From the NCBI GenBank assembly GCA_029263355.1, contig JAJCXQ010000194.1, forward strand, positions 1 through 41,385: a stretch of DNA of 41,385 nt. The letters run 5' to 3'. Each line of letters begins with the position of its first letter. Positions within the stretch are counted from its first letter, which is position 1. The notes beneath the pieces are model-generated. The model was not told the origin of the DNA. It saw only the letters and a list, made by a program, of their open reading frames with translations, and ran no database searches. This document shows, piece by piece, positions 1 through 8,085 of this stretch. Origin of the DNA: Acidobacteriota bacterium (lineage in GTDB: Bacteria > Acidobacteriota > Thermoanaerobaculia > Multivoradales > J023). The position numbers were made by a program, and so were the translations under genes.

Positions 1-152
1 AGACCCCAGAAGATGTCGATGATCGAGACGTCTCGTCGGAACAAGCTGACGATCCAAACCAGGGTCATCAGCGCGAGGACGGCGCCGAGTCCGATCGTGG
101 CTGACAACCCGGCGGGACCAAGCCACGTGATGTCGCTCGTAGCGGGGTTCAT
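1..152 (-). CDS. N-terminal part of a DUF1295 / steroid 5-alpha-reductase-like membrane protein (runs off the window)
   Basis: Minus-strand reading from ATG at 152: MNPATSDITWLGPAGLSATIGLGAVLALMTLVWIVSLFRRDVSIIDIFWGL; the 'VSIIDIFWGL' motif is typical of DUF1295 N-termini. Confidence 0.6.
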   Translation of the reverse strand, partial: MNPATSDITWLGPAGLSATIGLGAVLALMTLVWIVSLFRRDVSIIDIFWG

Positions 153-156
153 CACA

Positions 157-492
157 TTAGCCCTCGGCTCTCAGTAAGAGCTTGGAGGGGGAATCGCCGG
201 GTCGCAGTCGGAAAAGCTGAATCAGGAGATAGATGGCGATCGCGATGTTACCCAGGCCCATGACCAAGAAGAACCAAAGACTGCGCGCCGGCCAGCTCCG
301 TTCCTTGTAAGCAATCCACAGGTAGATCGTGATGAAGCCGAAATACGCGTCGGCTAGAGTTGCCCGAAACCAGGGGTCCGGCCACAGCTCGGATCCTGCC
401 TCAAAAACTCCCTGGTCGAGGCTGGCCGTCACTGTGACCGCCAACATCGCTACCAAGATCGACGCGAAAAGGACCCGCAAGAAGACAATCAT
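157..492 (-). CDS. small multi-TM membrane protein, DUF1475-like
   Basis: 111 aa ORF with about 4 TM segments, immediately upstream of and co-directional with the DUF1295-like gene; SD-like GGAG upstream of ATG. Confidence 0.55.
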   Translation of the reverse strand: MIVFLRVLFASILVAMLAVTVTASLDQGVFEAGSELWPDPWFRATLADAYFGFITIYLWIAYKERSWPARSLWFFLVMGLGNIAIAIYLLIQLFRLRPGDSPSKLLLRAEG

Positions 493-570
493 TGAGCAGC
501 TCCGTAGAGGATGAGTCCGTGAGAGTAAATTATTCTACGTCGGTGCTCGGGGCGGATAGGCGTTTCGGTC

Positions 571-600
571 GGGCAAGTGACGATCGAGCAAGTGACGATC
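571..600. repeat. 15-bp direct tandem repeat, 2 units (gggcaagtgacgatc / gagcaagtgacgatc)
   Basis: Read directly in the intergenic region. Confidence 0.85.
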
Positions 601-858
601 GGGCGTCTACCCCGTGGAGGAGAAGATGGGTGGACACCCGATCGCCCAAGCGAAGGGTTGGTTTGATCTTCGCCAGCCTTTTGAGATCGGATGAGTAGAG
701 ACAAAACCGATCGCGCCTAGGACTCGGACTCTGGGGTAGTCAGAGATTGATGCGATTCCTCCGGTCGGTGATGCGAAGAAAGTGAAGGCTTTGAGTTCAG
801 TAAGGTAAACTCGCGCTCCCCCCTCAACGCCTCAACCAAATTCAGATAGCGATTCGCG

Positions 859-1098
859 ATGACCGACGAAGAGATATTTCAAGCCATCGCCGAGGTGGCG
901 CGCGACAAGCTCGAGGCCTCCGAGGTAGGACGCTCGTCGCGCTTGGTGGAAGATCTGCAACTCGATTCGATTCGGCTACTCACCTTGGCGATGGAGGTCG
1001 AAGATCGATTCCAGATCTGCCTCGACGAAGAAGACGAAGAGGCGATCGTTACAGTGGACGACTTGATCGACGTGGTTCGGAGGAAGCTTGCCGTCTGA
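859..1098 (+). CDS. acyl carrier protein
   Basis: 79 aa, phosphopantetheine site motif DLQLDSIRLLTLAMEVEDRF. Confidence 0.9.
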   Translation: MTDEEIFQAIAEVARDKLEASEVGRSSRLVEDLQLDSIRLLTLAMEVEDRFQICLDEEDEEAIVTVDDLIDVVRRKLAV

Positions 1099-2848
1099 CA
1101 CCCTCAACCAGCTACTGGCGCGCGCCGCAACATTTCCTGGCACCGGCTTGCGGTTCGTCGATCGCCGCGAGCGAGCCGAGTGGGTCGAGTGGTCTGAGAT
1201 TCACCGCTCGGCTGCCCAAGTCGCAGCATCGCTCCGCAACGCCGGGGTTGAGCCGGGGCAGCGAGTCGCACTGATTTACCCGACCGGTCGCGCATTTTTC
1301 GATGCATTCTTCGGCATTCTGCTGGCGGGTGCGGTACCGGTGCCACTCTACCCTCCCGTACGGCTCGGCCGCTTGGACGAGTACCACGCGCGCACCGCCG
1401 CGATGCTGCGGGCAGCTAGTGCTCGTCTGGTGCTGGCGGATCGTCGGGTCAAGCGACTGTTGGGTCGGACCATTGCGGACGCACGCCCACCGCTGGGCTG
1501 TCGGACGTTGGAAGATTTACCAACCGATGGCAACTCATCGACAGCCGGCGGCGCCAGCCCTGATGAAGTAGATGTCGAGCCGAGCGATTTGGCGCTGGTC
1601 CAATTCTCCTCTGGCACGACGGTCGCGCCCAAACCAGTGGCATTGTCACATCGAGCGATTCTGTCGCAGGTCCAAGCCCTCAACGGCTTTTGGCCGGAGT
1701 CGGAGAACAAGGACATCAGCGGGCTCAGCTGGTTGCCGCTCTACCATGACATGGGGCTGATCGGATGCGTTTTTCCGGCCTTGGAACGGCCGGCGGTGTT
1801 GACTCTCCTGGGTCCCGAGGTTTTTGTCGCCAAGCCGGCGATCTGGCTGCGATCGATGGCGCGCTACGGCGCTGCGATCTCGGTGGCTCCGAACTTCGCT
1901 TATGGCCTTTGTGTCGACAAGGTTCGCGACGAGGAGATCGAAGGTGTCGACTTGAGTGCCTGGCGGGTCGCGCTCAATGGCGCCGAGCCGGTGGCGCCTT
2001 CGGTGCTGCGTGCTTTTCAGCAGCGTTTTGCTCGTTGGGGGTTTCGCCCCGAGACGTTGACACCGGTTTACGGTCTGTCGGAGGCGACCCTGGCGGTGAC
2101 TTTCTCGCCCCTCGATCAGCCTTTTCGTAGCGAACGATTCGACCGTCAGGTGCTGGCGACGGAGAATCGTGCCCAGAGCGACCCGGAAGGTCTCGAGCTG
2201 GTGTCGGTTGGACGTCCCCTGCCAGGTACCGAGATCGAGATCGTGGACGCTGTGGGTAGTGCCGTGACGGCCGGCGCGGTCGGTCGAATCAAGGTCAAAG
2301 GGCCATCGTTGATGGAAGGTTACCTCGATCGTCCTCGAGCTACCGCCAAAGCGCTGGTTGACGGTTGGCTCGACACCGGCGATTTAGGGTTTCTGTATGG
2401 TGGTGACCTGTTCCTCACGGGTCGTGCCAAGGACATCGTGATCTTGCGGGGTCGCAACCATTCCCCGGTCGAGATCGAGCACGCTGCCGACACCGTCGAA
2501 GGGGTTCGCCGAGGCTGTGCCGTCGCGGTCAGTTGGTTACCGGAAGGCGCCAAGGGCGAGTCCTTGCTGCTTTTTGTAGAGCATCGCAAAGAGACCAGAT
2601 CAGAGCGGATCGCTGAGCTTCCAAGGGCCTGTGTCGAGGCGGTGCTGGCGGCCACCGGCTTGTGTCCCGACCGCGTCGTAGCTCTTCCCCCTGGCACGCT
2701 ACCGCGCACTTCTTCCGGCAAACTGAGACGACAGGAAGCCCTACGCAAACACCTCGCAGGTGAGCTGACGCCGCCTGATCGAGTGACCCCGTTACTATTG
2801 ACCGGAGCGTTCGCCCGCTCGGCTCTGGCCTATGCCCGTGGTAAATAG
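1088..2848 (+). CDS. fatty-acyl-AMP ligase (FAAL)-like AMP-dependent synthetase
   Basis: P-loop QFSSGTTVAPKPVALSH, SWLPLYHDMGLIG, PVYGLSEAT, DTGDLGFL, and GRAKDIVILRGRNHSPVEIE; TTG start overlaps the ACP stop. Confidence 0.88.
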   Translation: MPSDTLNQLLARAATFPGTGLRFVDRRERAEWVEWSEIHRSAAQVAASLRNAGVEPGQRVALIYPTGRAFFDAFFGILLAGAVPVPLYPPVRLGRLDEYHARTAAMLRAASARLVLADRRVKRLLGRTIADARPPLGCRTLEDLPTDGNSSTAGGASPDEVDVEPSDLALVQFSSGTTVAPKPVALSHRAILSQVQALNGFWPESENKDISGLSWLPLYHDMGLIGCVFPALERPAVLTLLGPEVFVAKPAIWLRSMARYGAAISVAPNFAYGLCVDKVRDEEIEGVDLSAWRVALNGAEPVAPSVLRAFQQRFARWGFRPETLTPVYGLSEATLAVTFSPLDQPFRSERFDRQVLATENRAQSDPEGLELVSVGRPLPGTEIEIVDAVGSAVTAGAVGRIKVKGPSLMEGYLDRPRATAKALVDGWLDTGDLGFLYGGDLFLTGRAKDIVILRGRNHSPVEIEHAADTVEGVRRGCAVAVSWLPEGAKGESLLLFVEHRKETRSERIAELPRACVEAVLAATGLCPDRVVALPPGTLPRTSSGKLRRQEALRKHLAGELTPPDRVTPLLLTGAFARSALAYARGK

Positions 2849-3950
2849 GGTCACCGAAGTCCTGATCGTTGGAGGCGGTCCGGGTGGACTGGCCGCCGCG
2901 GTTGCGGCACGTCTCGAAGGGCTCGAGGTCATGGTGGTCGACCGTCGTCGGCCGCCGATCGACAAAGCTTGCGGTGAAGGCTTGATGCCGGATGGACTGG
3001 CGGTATTGCGTGATCTTGGGGTCGAGCTTGGCGCCGGCCAAAAGCAAGCCTTTCGTGGTATCCGTTATATCGATGGCGAGACGGTGGCCGAAGGCCGCTT
3101 CCCGGAAGTTGCGGGAGCCGGTGTTCGTCGGTTGCATCTCCACCAGTGCCTGGTGCGCCGCGCCGAGGAGCTCGGGGTCGACCTGCGATGGGGCGTGCGG
3201 GTCGAGAAGCTCTCTGATTCTGGAGTCGAGACCCAGGACGGTCCGGTCAACGCACGTTGGATCGTCGGCGCCGACGGTTTGCGATCACGGGTTCGACATT
3301 GGGCTGGGCTGGAGGCTGCAGCGTCGAAATGGCAGCGATTTGGCGTCCGTCGCCACTTCAGATTACAACCGTGGAGCGATTGCGTCGAGGTCTACTGGGC
3401 AGACGGCTGTGAGGCCTATGTGACTCCGGTGGCCGCCGACGAGATTGGGATTGCGGTGTTGTGGAGTGGCCGCAAAGCGCGTTTCGATCGTCTGATGGAG
3501 AGTTTCCCAACCCTCGCAAATCGGCTAGAAGGTGCCGAGGTTGTCTCCCGGGACCGCGGTTGCGGGCCGCTGCGCCAACGATCGAAGGCCGTGACCCGTG
3601 GTCACCTGGCATTGATCGGTGATGCTGCTGGTTACGTCGACGCGATTACCGGCGAAGGATTGTCCATCGCCTTTCACCAGGCCACAGCTTTGGCGATGGC
3701 GTTGCGACAGGGCGACCTGGCGCTTTATGCTCGGCGCTGTCGGGACATTACGAGGCTGCCCGATGCCATGACGCAGTTGTTGCTGTGGATCGAGCGGCGC
3801 CCGGCCTTGCGTCGGCGAGTCGTCCGAGCGTTGGCTCGTGAACCAGCGATCTTCTCGCGCTTGTTGGCGGTCCACTGCCGCGCCCTGCCGGTCCGAGGCC
3901 TTGTCCTCGAGACCGCCCCCCGCCTGCTGTGGCGTCTGGTTCAGAGCTGA
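2832..3950 (+). CDS. FAD-dependent oxidoreductase, geranylgeranyl reductase family
   Basis: GGGPGGLAAAVAARLEG Rossmann motif, DKACGEGLMPDGLAVL, and GDAAGYVDAITGEGLSIAF; start overlaps the FAAL 3' end. Confidence 0.85.
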   Translation: MPVVNRVTEVLIVGGGPGGLAAAVAARLEGLEVMVVDRRRPPIDKACGEGLMPDGLAVLRDLGVELGAGQKQAFRGIRYIDGETVAEGRFPEVAGAGVRRLHLHQCLVRRAEELGVDLRWGVRVEKLSDSGVETQDGPVNARWIVGADGLRSRVRHWAGLEAAASKWQRFGVRRHFRLQPWSDCVEVYWADGCEAYVTPVAADEIGIAVLWSGRKARFDRLMESFPTLANRLEGAEVVSRDRGCGPLRQRSKAVTRGHLALIGDAAGYVDAITGEGLSIAFHQATALAMALRQGDLALYARRCRDITRLPDAMTQLLLWIERRPALRRRVVRALAREPAIFSRLLAVHCRALPVRGLVLETAPRLLWRLVQS

Positions 3951-3960
3951 ACCGGTCACC

Positions 3961-4014
3961 TTCGTCCGGGCCTCAAGCTTCGCCCGGGCCTCAAGCTTCG
4001 CCCGGGTCTCAAGC
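3961..4014. repeat. 18-bp tandem repeat, 3 units (ttcgYccgggYctcaagc)
   Basis: Three consecutive units at 3961, 3979 and 3997, differing at one or two positions; the last unit contains the symporter stop codon on the minus strand. Confidence 0.9.
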
Positions 4015-5478
4015 CTCGACGTGGGCGCGCACTCGTTCCGGCGATCCCGGCGCGGTGAGCAGGCTGACCGTCACGAACACCGCGACATTGGCGAGCAGGC
4101 CGTAGAGTCCTTCATGCACGCCAAGAATCGGCGCACTTTCTGGCGAGGTGAGGAAGAAGGTGTTGACCCCAATGCCCGCGATCAGACCTGCTAGAGCGCC
4201 CTGGCCGGTGGCGCGTGGCCAATAGAACGCTGCGAACATCAGCGGAAAAATCTGCGCCACGCCGCCGTAGGCTCCGAGCAGCAGAGCGACAATCGACACC
4301 TCAGCTTGGACCGCAAAAAAATATGCCACGGCGCTCAGTACAACAACCAGGAGTCGGATCCCAAAACGTTCTCGGCGGTCGTCGAAGAATCGCGGGAAAG
4401 CCTGGGCCGCACCGTCATGAACGCCGATTGATGCCGCCGCATGCAAAATCGAGTCACCCGACGACATCGAAGCCGCCAGAGTGCCGGCACACACCAGCCC
4501 AACGAGCACCGGCGAGAGATCGATCTGGGTCAGAACATAGGGCACGATGGCATCGGGCTTCTGGCCGGGGAAGGCCAAGACGCCGCAGAAGCCAATCAAC
4601 AGGATCGGCACCAGAAAGAGCTGAAACGTGGGGTAAAGCACCACCGTCAAACGCAGCGCCTTGTCACTTTTGGCAGCGTAGCTTTTCATGAAGAGATGTG
4701 GCCACATGGTGAATCCGATCCCGGAGACCAGGACCGCCGAGCTGAAACCCGCCCAGCCCCATGGCTCGCCGCTGCTGGTCAGCCCTGGCGCGACCAGCAT
4801 CTGAGCCTGGTCGCTCGCCGCGATCTCGCGGAACATCTCGCCGACCCCGCCGTGTAGTTTGTAAGGCAGATAAAGCCCTAAAAACCAGGCGATCACCATC
4901 ATGAAAAGCCCTTGAAAGGTGTTGGTCCAGCCGACGCCGAGCACACCGCTGGTCAGCACGTAGATCATCACGACGCCATAGGTGATCGCGGCGCCTGCCG
5001 CGAAGGACACCCGTCCCTCGGTGATCGTCGAGAGGATCAAACCGGCGCCCTTCATCTGTAGAGTCAGATAAGGGACAAAAACCGCGACACTCAGAATCGC
5101 GAGCAGGATTTGCAGCGGTCGGCTTTCGTAACGGTGAGCAAGGAGCTCAGCCTGAGTCACGAAGCCGTAGCGCTCGCCGAGGCGTCGCGCTCGCGGGCCG
5201 AAGAAATAAAGCGGCACGATGCCGATCACGCCGTAGGCGATGATGTAATAAGCGGCTGCACCCCGGGAATAAGCCCAGCCCGGTCCGCCAAGAAAGGCGA
5301 ACGAAGAGAACACCGAGGCACCGAGCACGAAGTACATCACGACGAAGCTCATCGAGCGATCGGCGGCGACGTACCCCGTCACCGACTTCGAGACCCGGAG
5401 TCCGGGCAAGAGTCCCATGACGAGGGTGACCAGAAGATAGCCGGCGCAGATCCACAGAGCGATGTGCGAGTCTTCCAT
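4009..5478 (-). CDS. sodium:solute symporter (SSS/SLC5 family)
   Basis: 489 aa, about 13 hydrophobic segments; GPGWAYSRGAAAYYIIAYGVIG, and CAGTLAASMSSGDSILHAAASI (SSS signature). Confidence 0.88.
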   Translation of the reverse strand: MEDSHIALWICAGYLLVTLVMGLLPGLRVSKSVTGYVAADRSMSFVVMYFVLGASVFSSFAFLGGPGWAYSRGAAAYYIIAYGVIGIVPLYFFGPRARRLGERYGFVTQAELLAHRYESRPLQILLAILSVAVFVPYLTLQMKGAGLILSTITEGRVSFAAGAAITYGVVMIYVLTSGVLGVGWTNTFQGLFMMVIAWFLGLYLPYKLHGGVGEMFREIAASDQAQMLVAPGLTSSGEPWGWAGFSSAVLVSGIGFTMWPHLFMKSYAAKSDKALRLTVVLYPTFQLFLVPILLIGFCGVLAFPGQKPDAIVPYVLTQIDLSPVLVGLVCAGTLAASMSSGDSILHAAASIGVHDGAAQAFPRFFDDRRERFGIRLLVVVLSAVAYFFAVQAEVSIVALLLGAYGGVAQIFPLMFAAFYWPRATGQGALAGLIAGIGVNTFFLTSPESAPILGVHEGLYGLLANVAVFVTVSLLTAPGSPERVRAHVEA

Positions 5479-5502
5479 CGTCGAGCCTTGCTGTGATTTC
5501 GC

Positions 5503-5787
5503 CTAAGAGGCGTCGTGATCTTCGGTGAGGTAGAGCCAGATCAATGCGAAGAACATGATCAACAACGCTGCCACGACCCACGCGAAGGACAGGGGCAAGC
5601 CGAAGATCAGCGGGTGAATGCCAGCAAAAGTCGGAAACAGTGGCCAGGTCAACATAGCGGCAACCACGGCGTAGATCATGAAGAAGATCGTTTGGCGTCG
5701 ACGCGTTTTCGGTTCAGCGCTTCGCCAACTCGCCAAGCTGTTGGTGGGGGTGTCGTTGGTTTGGCTGCTGCTGGATGCTGGACTCAT
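5503..5787 (-). CDS. small membrane protein, DUF3311-like, probable symporter partner
   Basis: Motif 'FPTFAGIHPLIFGLPLSFAWVVAALLIMFFALIWLYLTED', directly upstream of the symporter on the same strand. The ATG at 5787 is preferred because the longer ORF overlaps the next gene. Confidence 0.65.
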   Translation of the reverse strand: MSPASSSSQTNDTPTNSLASWRSAEPKTRRRQTIFFMIYAVVAAMLTWPLFPTFAGIHPLIFGLPLSFAWVVAALLIMFFALIWLYLTEDHDAS

Positions 5788-5835
5788 ACCGTGAACAGAT
5801 CCTACGCGTTGAAGGTTTGATGCTCTTGATCTTAG

Positions 5836-5841
5836 TAGAAT
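5836..5841 (+). promoter_or_regulatory. candidate -10 (TAGAAT) 7 nt before the SMUG1-like start codon
   Basis: tagaat ccgggta ATG; no SD room if this is the -10. Confidence 0.45.
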
Positions 5842-5848
5842 CCGGGTA

Positions 5849-6562
5849 ATGACGCTGACAGAGATCACGGATGACCTGGCCACTGCGCTTGGCAAGCTGC
5901 GGTTCGCACCGCCCGCCGAGTACGTCTACAACCCTTTGGAGTACGCTCGCGAGCCTCACCAGATCTGGCTCGATCGGTTCGGGGGCGGTCCCAAAGAAGT
6001 TCTTCTGGTGGGGATGAATCCCGGCCCCTGGGGTATGGCGCAAACCGGGGTGCCGTTCGGGGCGGTTGACGAGACCACACAGTGGCTCGGTATCCGCAAT
6101 GGCGCTATCGGTAAACCCGCCCTAGAGCATCCCAAGCGCCCGGTGCTCGGTTTCGACTGTCGCCGTCAAGAAGTTTCGGGTGCTCGGGTTTGGGCTTGGG
6201 CGCGGCAAGTCTTTGGCACTCCGGAGCGCTTCTTCGAGCGCTTTTTTGTGACCAATTATTGCCCGCTGCTCTTTCTGGATGCTGGGGGTCGCAATCTGAC
6301 CCCGGACAAGCTTGCCGCAAAAGATCGAGAGGCCCTGGCGGTTGCTTGCGACTCGGCTTTGAAACGAGTTGTCGAGATTCTCGAGGTTCGCCATGTCGTC
6401 GGCATCGGAGTCTGGGCGGAAAAGCAGGCACGCAAAGTGCTGTCTGATCAGTCGGTTCGGATCGGACGCATTCTGCATCCAAGCCCCGCCAGCCCAGTGG
6501 CCAATCGCGGTTGGGCTCCGGCCGCGTCCCGTCAGCTGGCGGACTTGGGCATAGAGATCTAA
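5849..6562 (+). CDS. SMUG1-type single-strand-selective uracil-DNA glycosylase
   Basis: GMNPGPWGMAQTGVPFGAV, EVSGARVWAW, FVTNYCPLLFLD, and the C-terminal HPSPASPVANRGW motif. Confidence 0.9.
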   Translation: MTLTEITDDLATALGKLRFAPPAEYVYNPLEYAREPHQIWLDRFGGGPKEVLLVGMNPGPWGMAQTGVPFGAVDETTQWLGIRNGAIGKPALEHPKRPVLGFDCRRQEVSGARVWAWARQVFGTPERFFERFFVTNYCPLLFLDAGGRNLTPDKLAAKDREALAVACDSALKRVVEILEVRHVVGIGVWAEKQARKVLSDQSVRIGRILHPSPASPVANRGWAPAASRQLADLGIEI

Positions 6563-6590
6563 CAGGCCAGGTGGCCAATCCGATGGTTCG

Positions 6591-7910
6591 CTAGTCCGTT
6601 GACGCCAGAAGTCGCTCTTCCATTTCCCGTGCTTGACGGCGGCCACGGTCAACGTCGACGAAGCACAGCAAGGTTCCCCCGACGACAAAAAAGGCGATCA
6701 CCGACAAGATTGCTCCTCGGGTAGATCCAGTCACCAGGATCATCCAACCGAAAAGCAGGGGGCCAAACAGTCCGGCGAACTTTTCGAACACTGAGAAGAA
6801 GCCGAAGAACTCGGCCGCCTTGTGTTTAGGGATCATCGACGCGAAGAGAGAGCGACTGAGCGCCTGGGCTCCACCCTGGACCGCACCGACCAGGAAAGCG
6901 ATGATGTAGAACTCCCGGGTGGTCTCCAGGAAGTAGGCCATCACGCAAACCGCTGTGAAGACGCTGAGCGCCAACAGGATCGAGCGCTTGGCGCCGATCC
7001 TGCCCGCGAGAGCCCCGAAAGCAAAAGCGAACGGTATGCCGACAAACTGCACCAGCAGGATCGCGGCGACAATGTGCTTTTGCGGGACGTCCCGTGAGGC
7101 GGCGTAGATTCCGGCCATCCGGACGATGGTGCCGATGCCGTCGTTGTAGATCAGCATGGCGAGCAGCGTCAAAAAAGCCTCGCGAAAGCTACGAATCTCT
7201 CGGAAGGTTTCGCCCAGACGCTGAAAAGACACTCGAATTGCGCTACTCGCCCCGAGCTCGTCCGCCTCGATTTGACGAGGGGGTTCAGAGACGCGAAAAA
7301 ACAGCGGTAGCGAAAAAACACCCCACCAAACCGCGACTCCGATAAAGGCTAGCCGAGACGACGATTCAAAACTCGCCTGGATCCCCGGCAAGAACAACAA
7401 CAGCATCAATCCGCTGCCGAGATACCCCAGAGCGAATCCGGCGGTCGAGACCCGATCCAACTCACCCTCCCGCGTGATGTGGGGTAAGAACGAGTCGTAG
7501 AACACGAAGCTGGTTGCGACGGCAAAATTGCCGATACCGAAGAGAATCGCCGCCAAAATCCAGTCACCTTGGCCGATGAAATACATGCTGGCGGTTGCCA
7601 CGACTCCAAGGGAGACGAAGCCCATCATCAGGCGCTTGCGCCAGGCCATGAAGTCTGCCAGCGCGCCGAGCACTGGCGCCGAGACGGCGACGAGCCCCAG
7701 GGCGAGGGCGGTCACCATCGAGAAGCGGAAGGTCGCGGTCTCGGGTTCGAGACCTGCAGCCGCGATTTGCTGGAAATAAATCGGAAAGACGGCGGTCACG
7801 ACGACCAGGTAGAAGGCCGAGTTTGCCCAGTCGTACATCGCCCAGGCACGGAGCTCTGGACGGTGCAGTCCGAAACGTTCGAGAAAAGACATGGAGGCTT
7901 GCTCGCTCAT
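6591..7910 (-). CDS. MFS transporter, UMF1/Atg22-like
   Basis: ELRAWAMYDWANSAFYLVVVTAVFPIYF N-terminus and about 12 TM segments. Confidence 0.85.
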   Translation of the reverse strand: MSEQASMSFLERFGLHRPELRAWAMYDWANSAFYLVVVTAVFPIYFQQIAAAGLEPETATFRFSMVTALALGLVAVSAPVLGALADFMAWRKRLMMGFVSLGVVATASMYFIGQGDWILAAILFGIGNFAVATSFVFYDSFLPHITREGELDRVSTAGFALGYLGSGLMLLLFLPGIQASFESSSRLAFIGVAVWWGVFSLPLFFRVSEPPRQIEADELGASSAIRVSFQRLGETFREIRSFREAFLTLLAMLIYNDGIGTIVRMAGIYAASRDVPQKHIVAAILLVQFVGIPFAFAFGALAGRIGAKRSILLALSVFTAVCVMAYFLETTREFYIIAFLVGAVQGGAQALSRSLFASMIPKHKAAEFFGFFSVFEKFAGLFGPLLFGWMILVTGSTRGAILSVIAFFVVGGTLLCFVDVDRGRRQAREMEERLLASTD

Positions 7911-7920
7911 CTTCGCGGTC

Positions 7921-7945
7921 CTCGCATCAGGAGATAAGATGCGAG
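7921..7945 (-). promoter_or_regulatory. inverted repeat (ctcgcatc-N9-gatgcgag) just 5' of the MFS start codon
   Basis: Perfect 8-bp arms; on the minus strand the 3' arm GATGCGAG runs into GAGGA, which lies 8 nt before ATG. Confidence 0.7.
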
Positions 7946-8085
7946 CACGATCTCACACTTGGCCTTCTAGGAACAGACCGTGAGCGGGTTTGGGGCTGTA
8001 GACCGGTCGTGCGGGTGGACTGCGCACGGCCTGCGTGACTCGCGGGGTCCCTATCCTGTTAAGGGCGGCATGGGAGCCAGGGGCG

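Noticed and set aside
3961-4014. Possible CRISPR array
   Set aside because: Contiguous 18-bp units without spacers and no cas genes nearby; simple tandem repeat.
7946-8085. tRNA or structured RNA downstream of rpoD
   Set aside because: No cloverleaf or T-loop consensus found on either strand.
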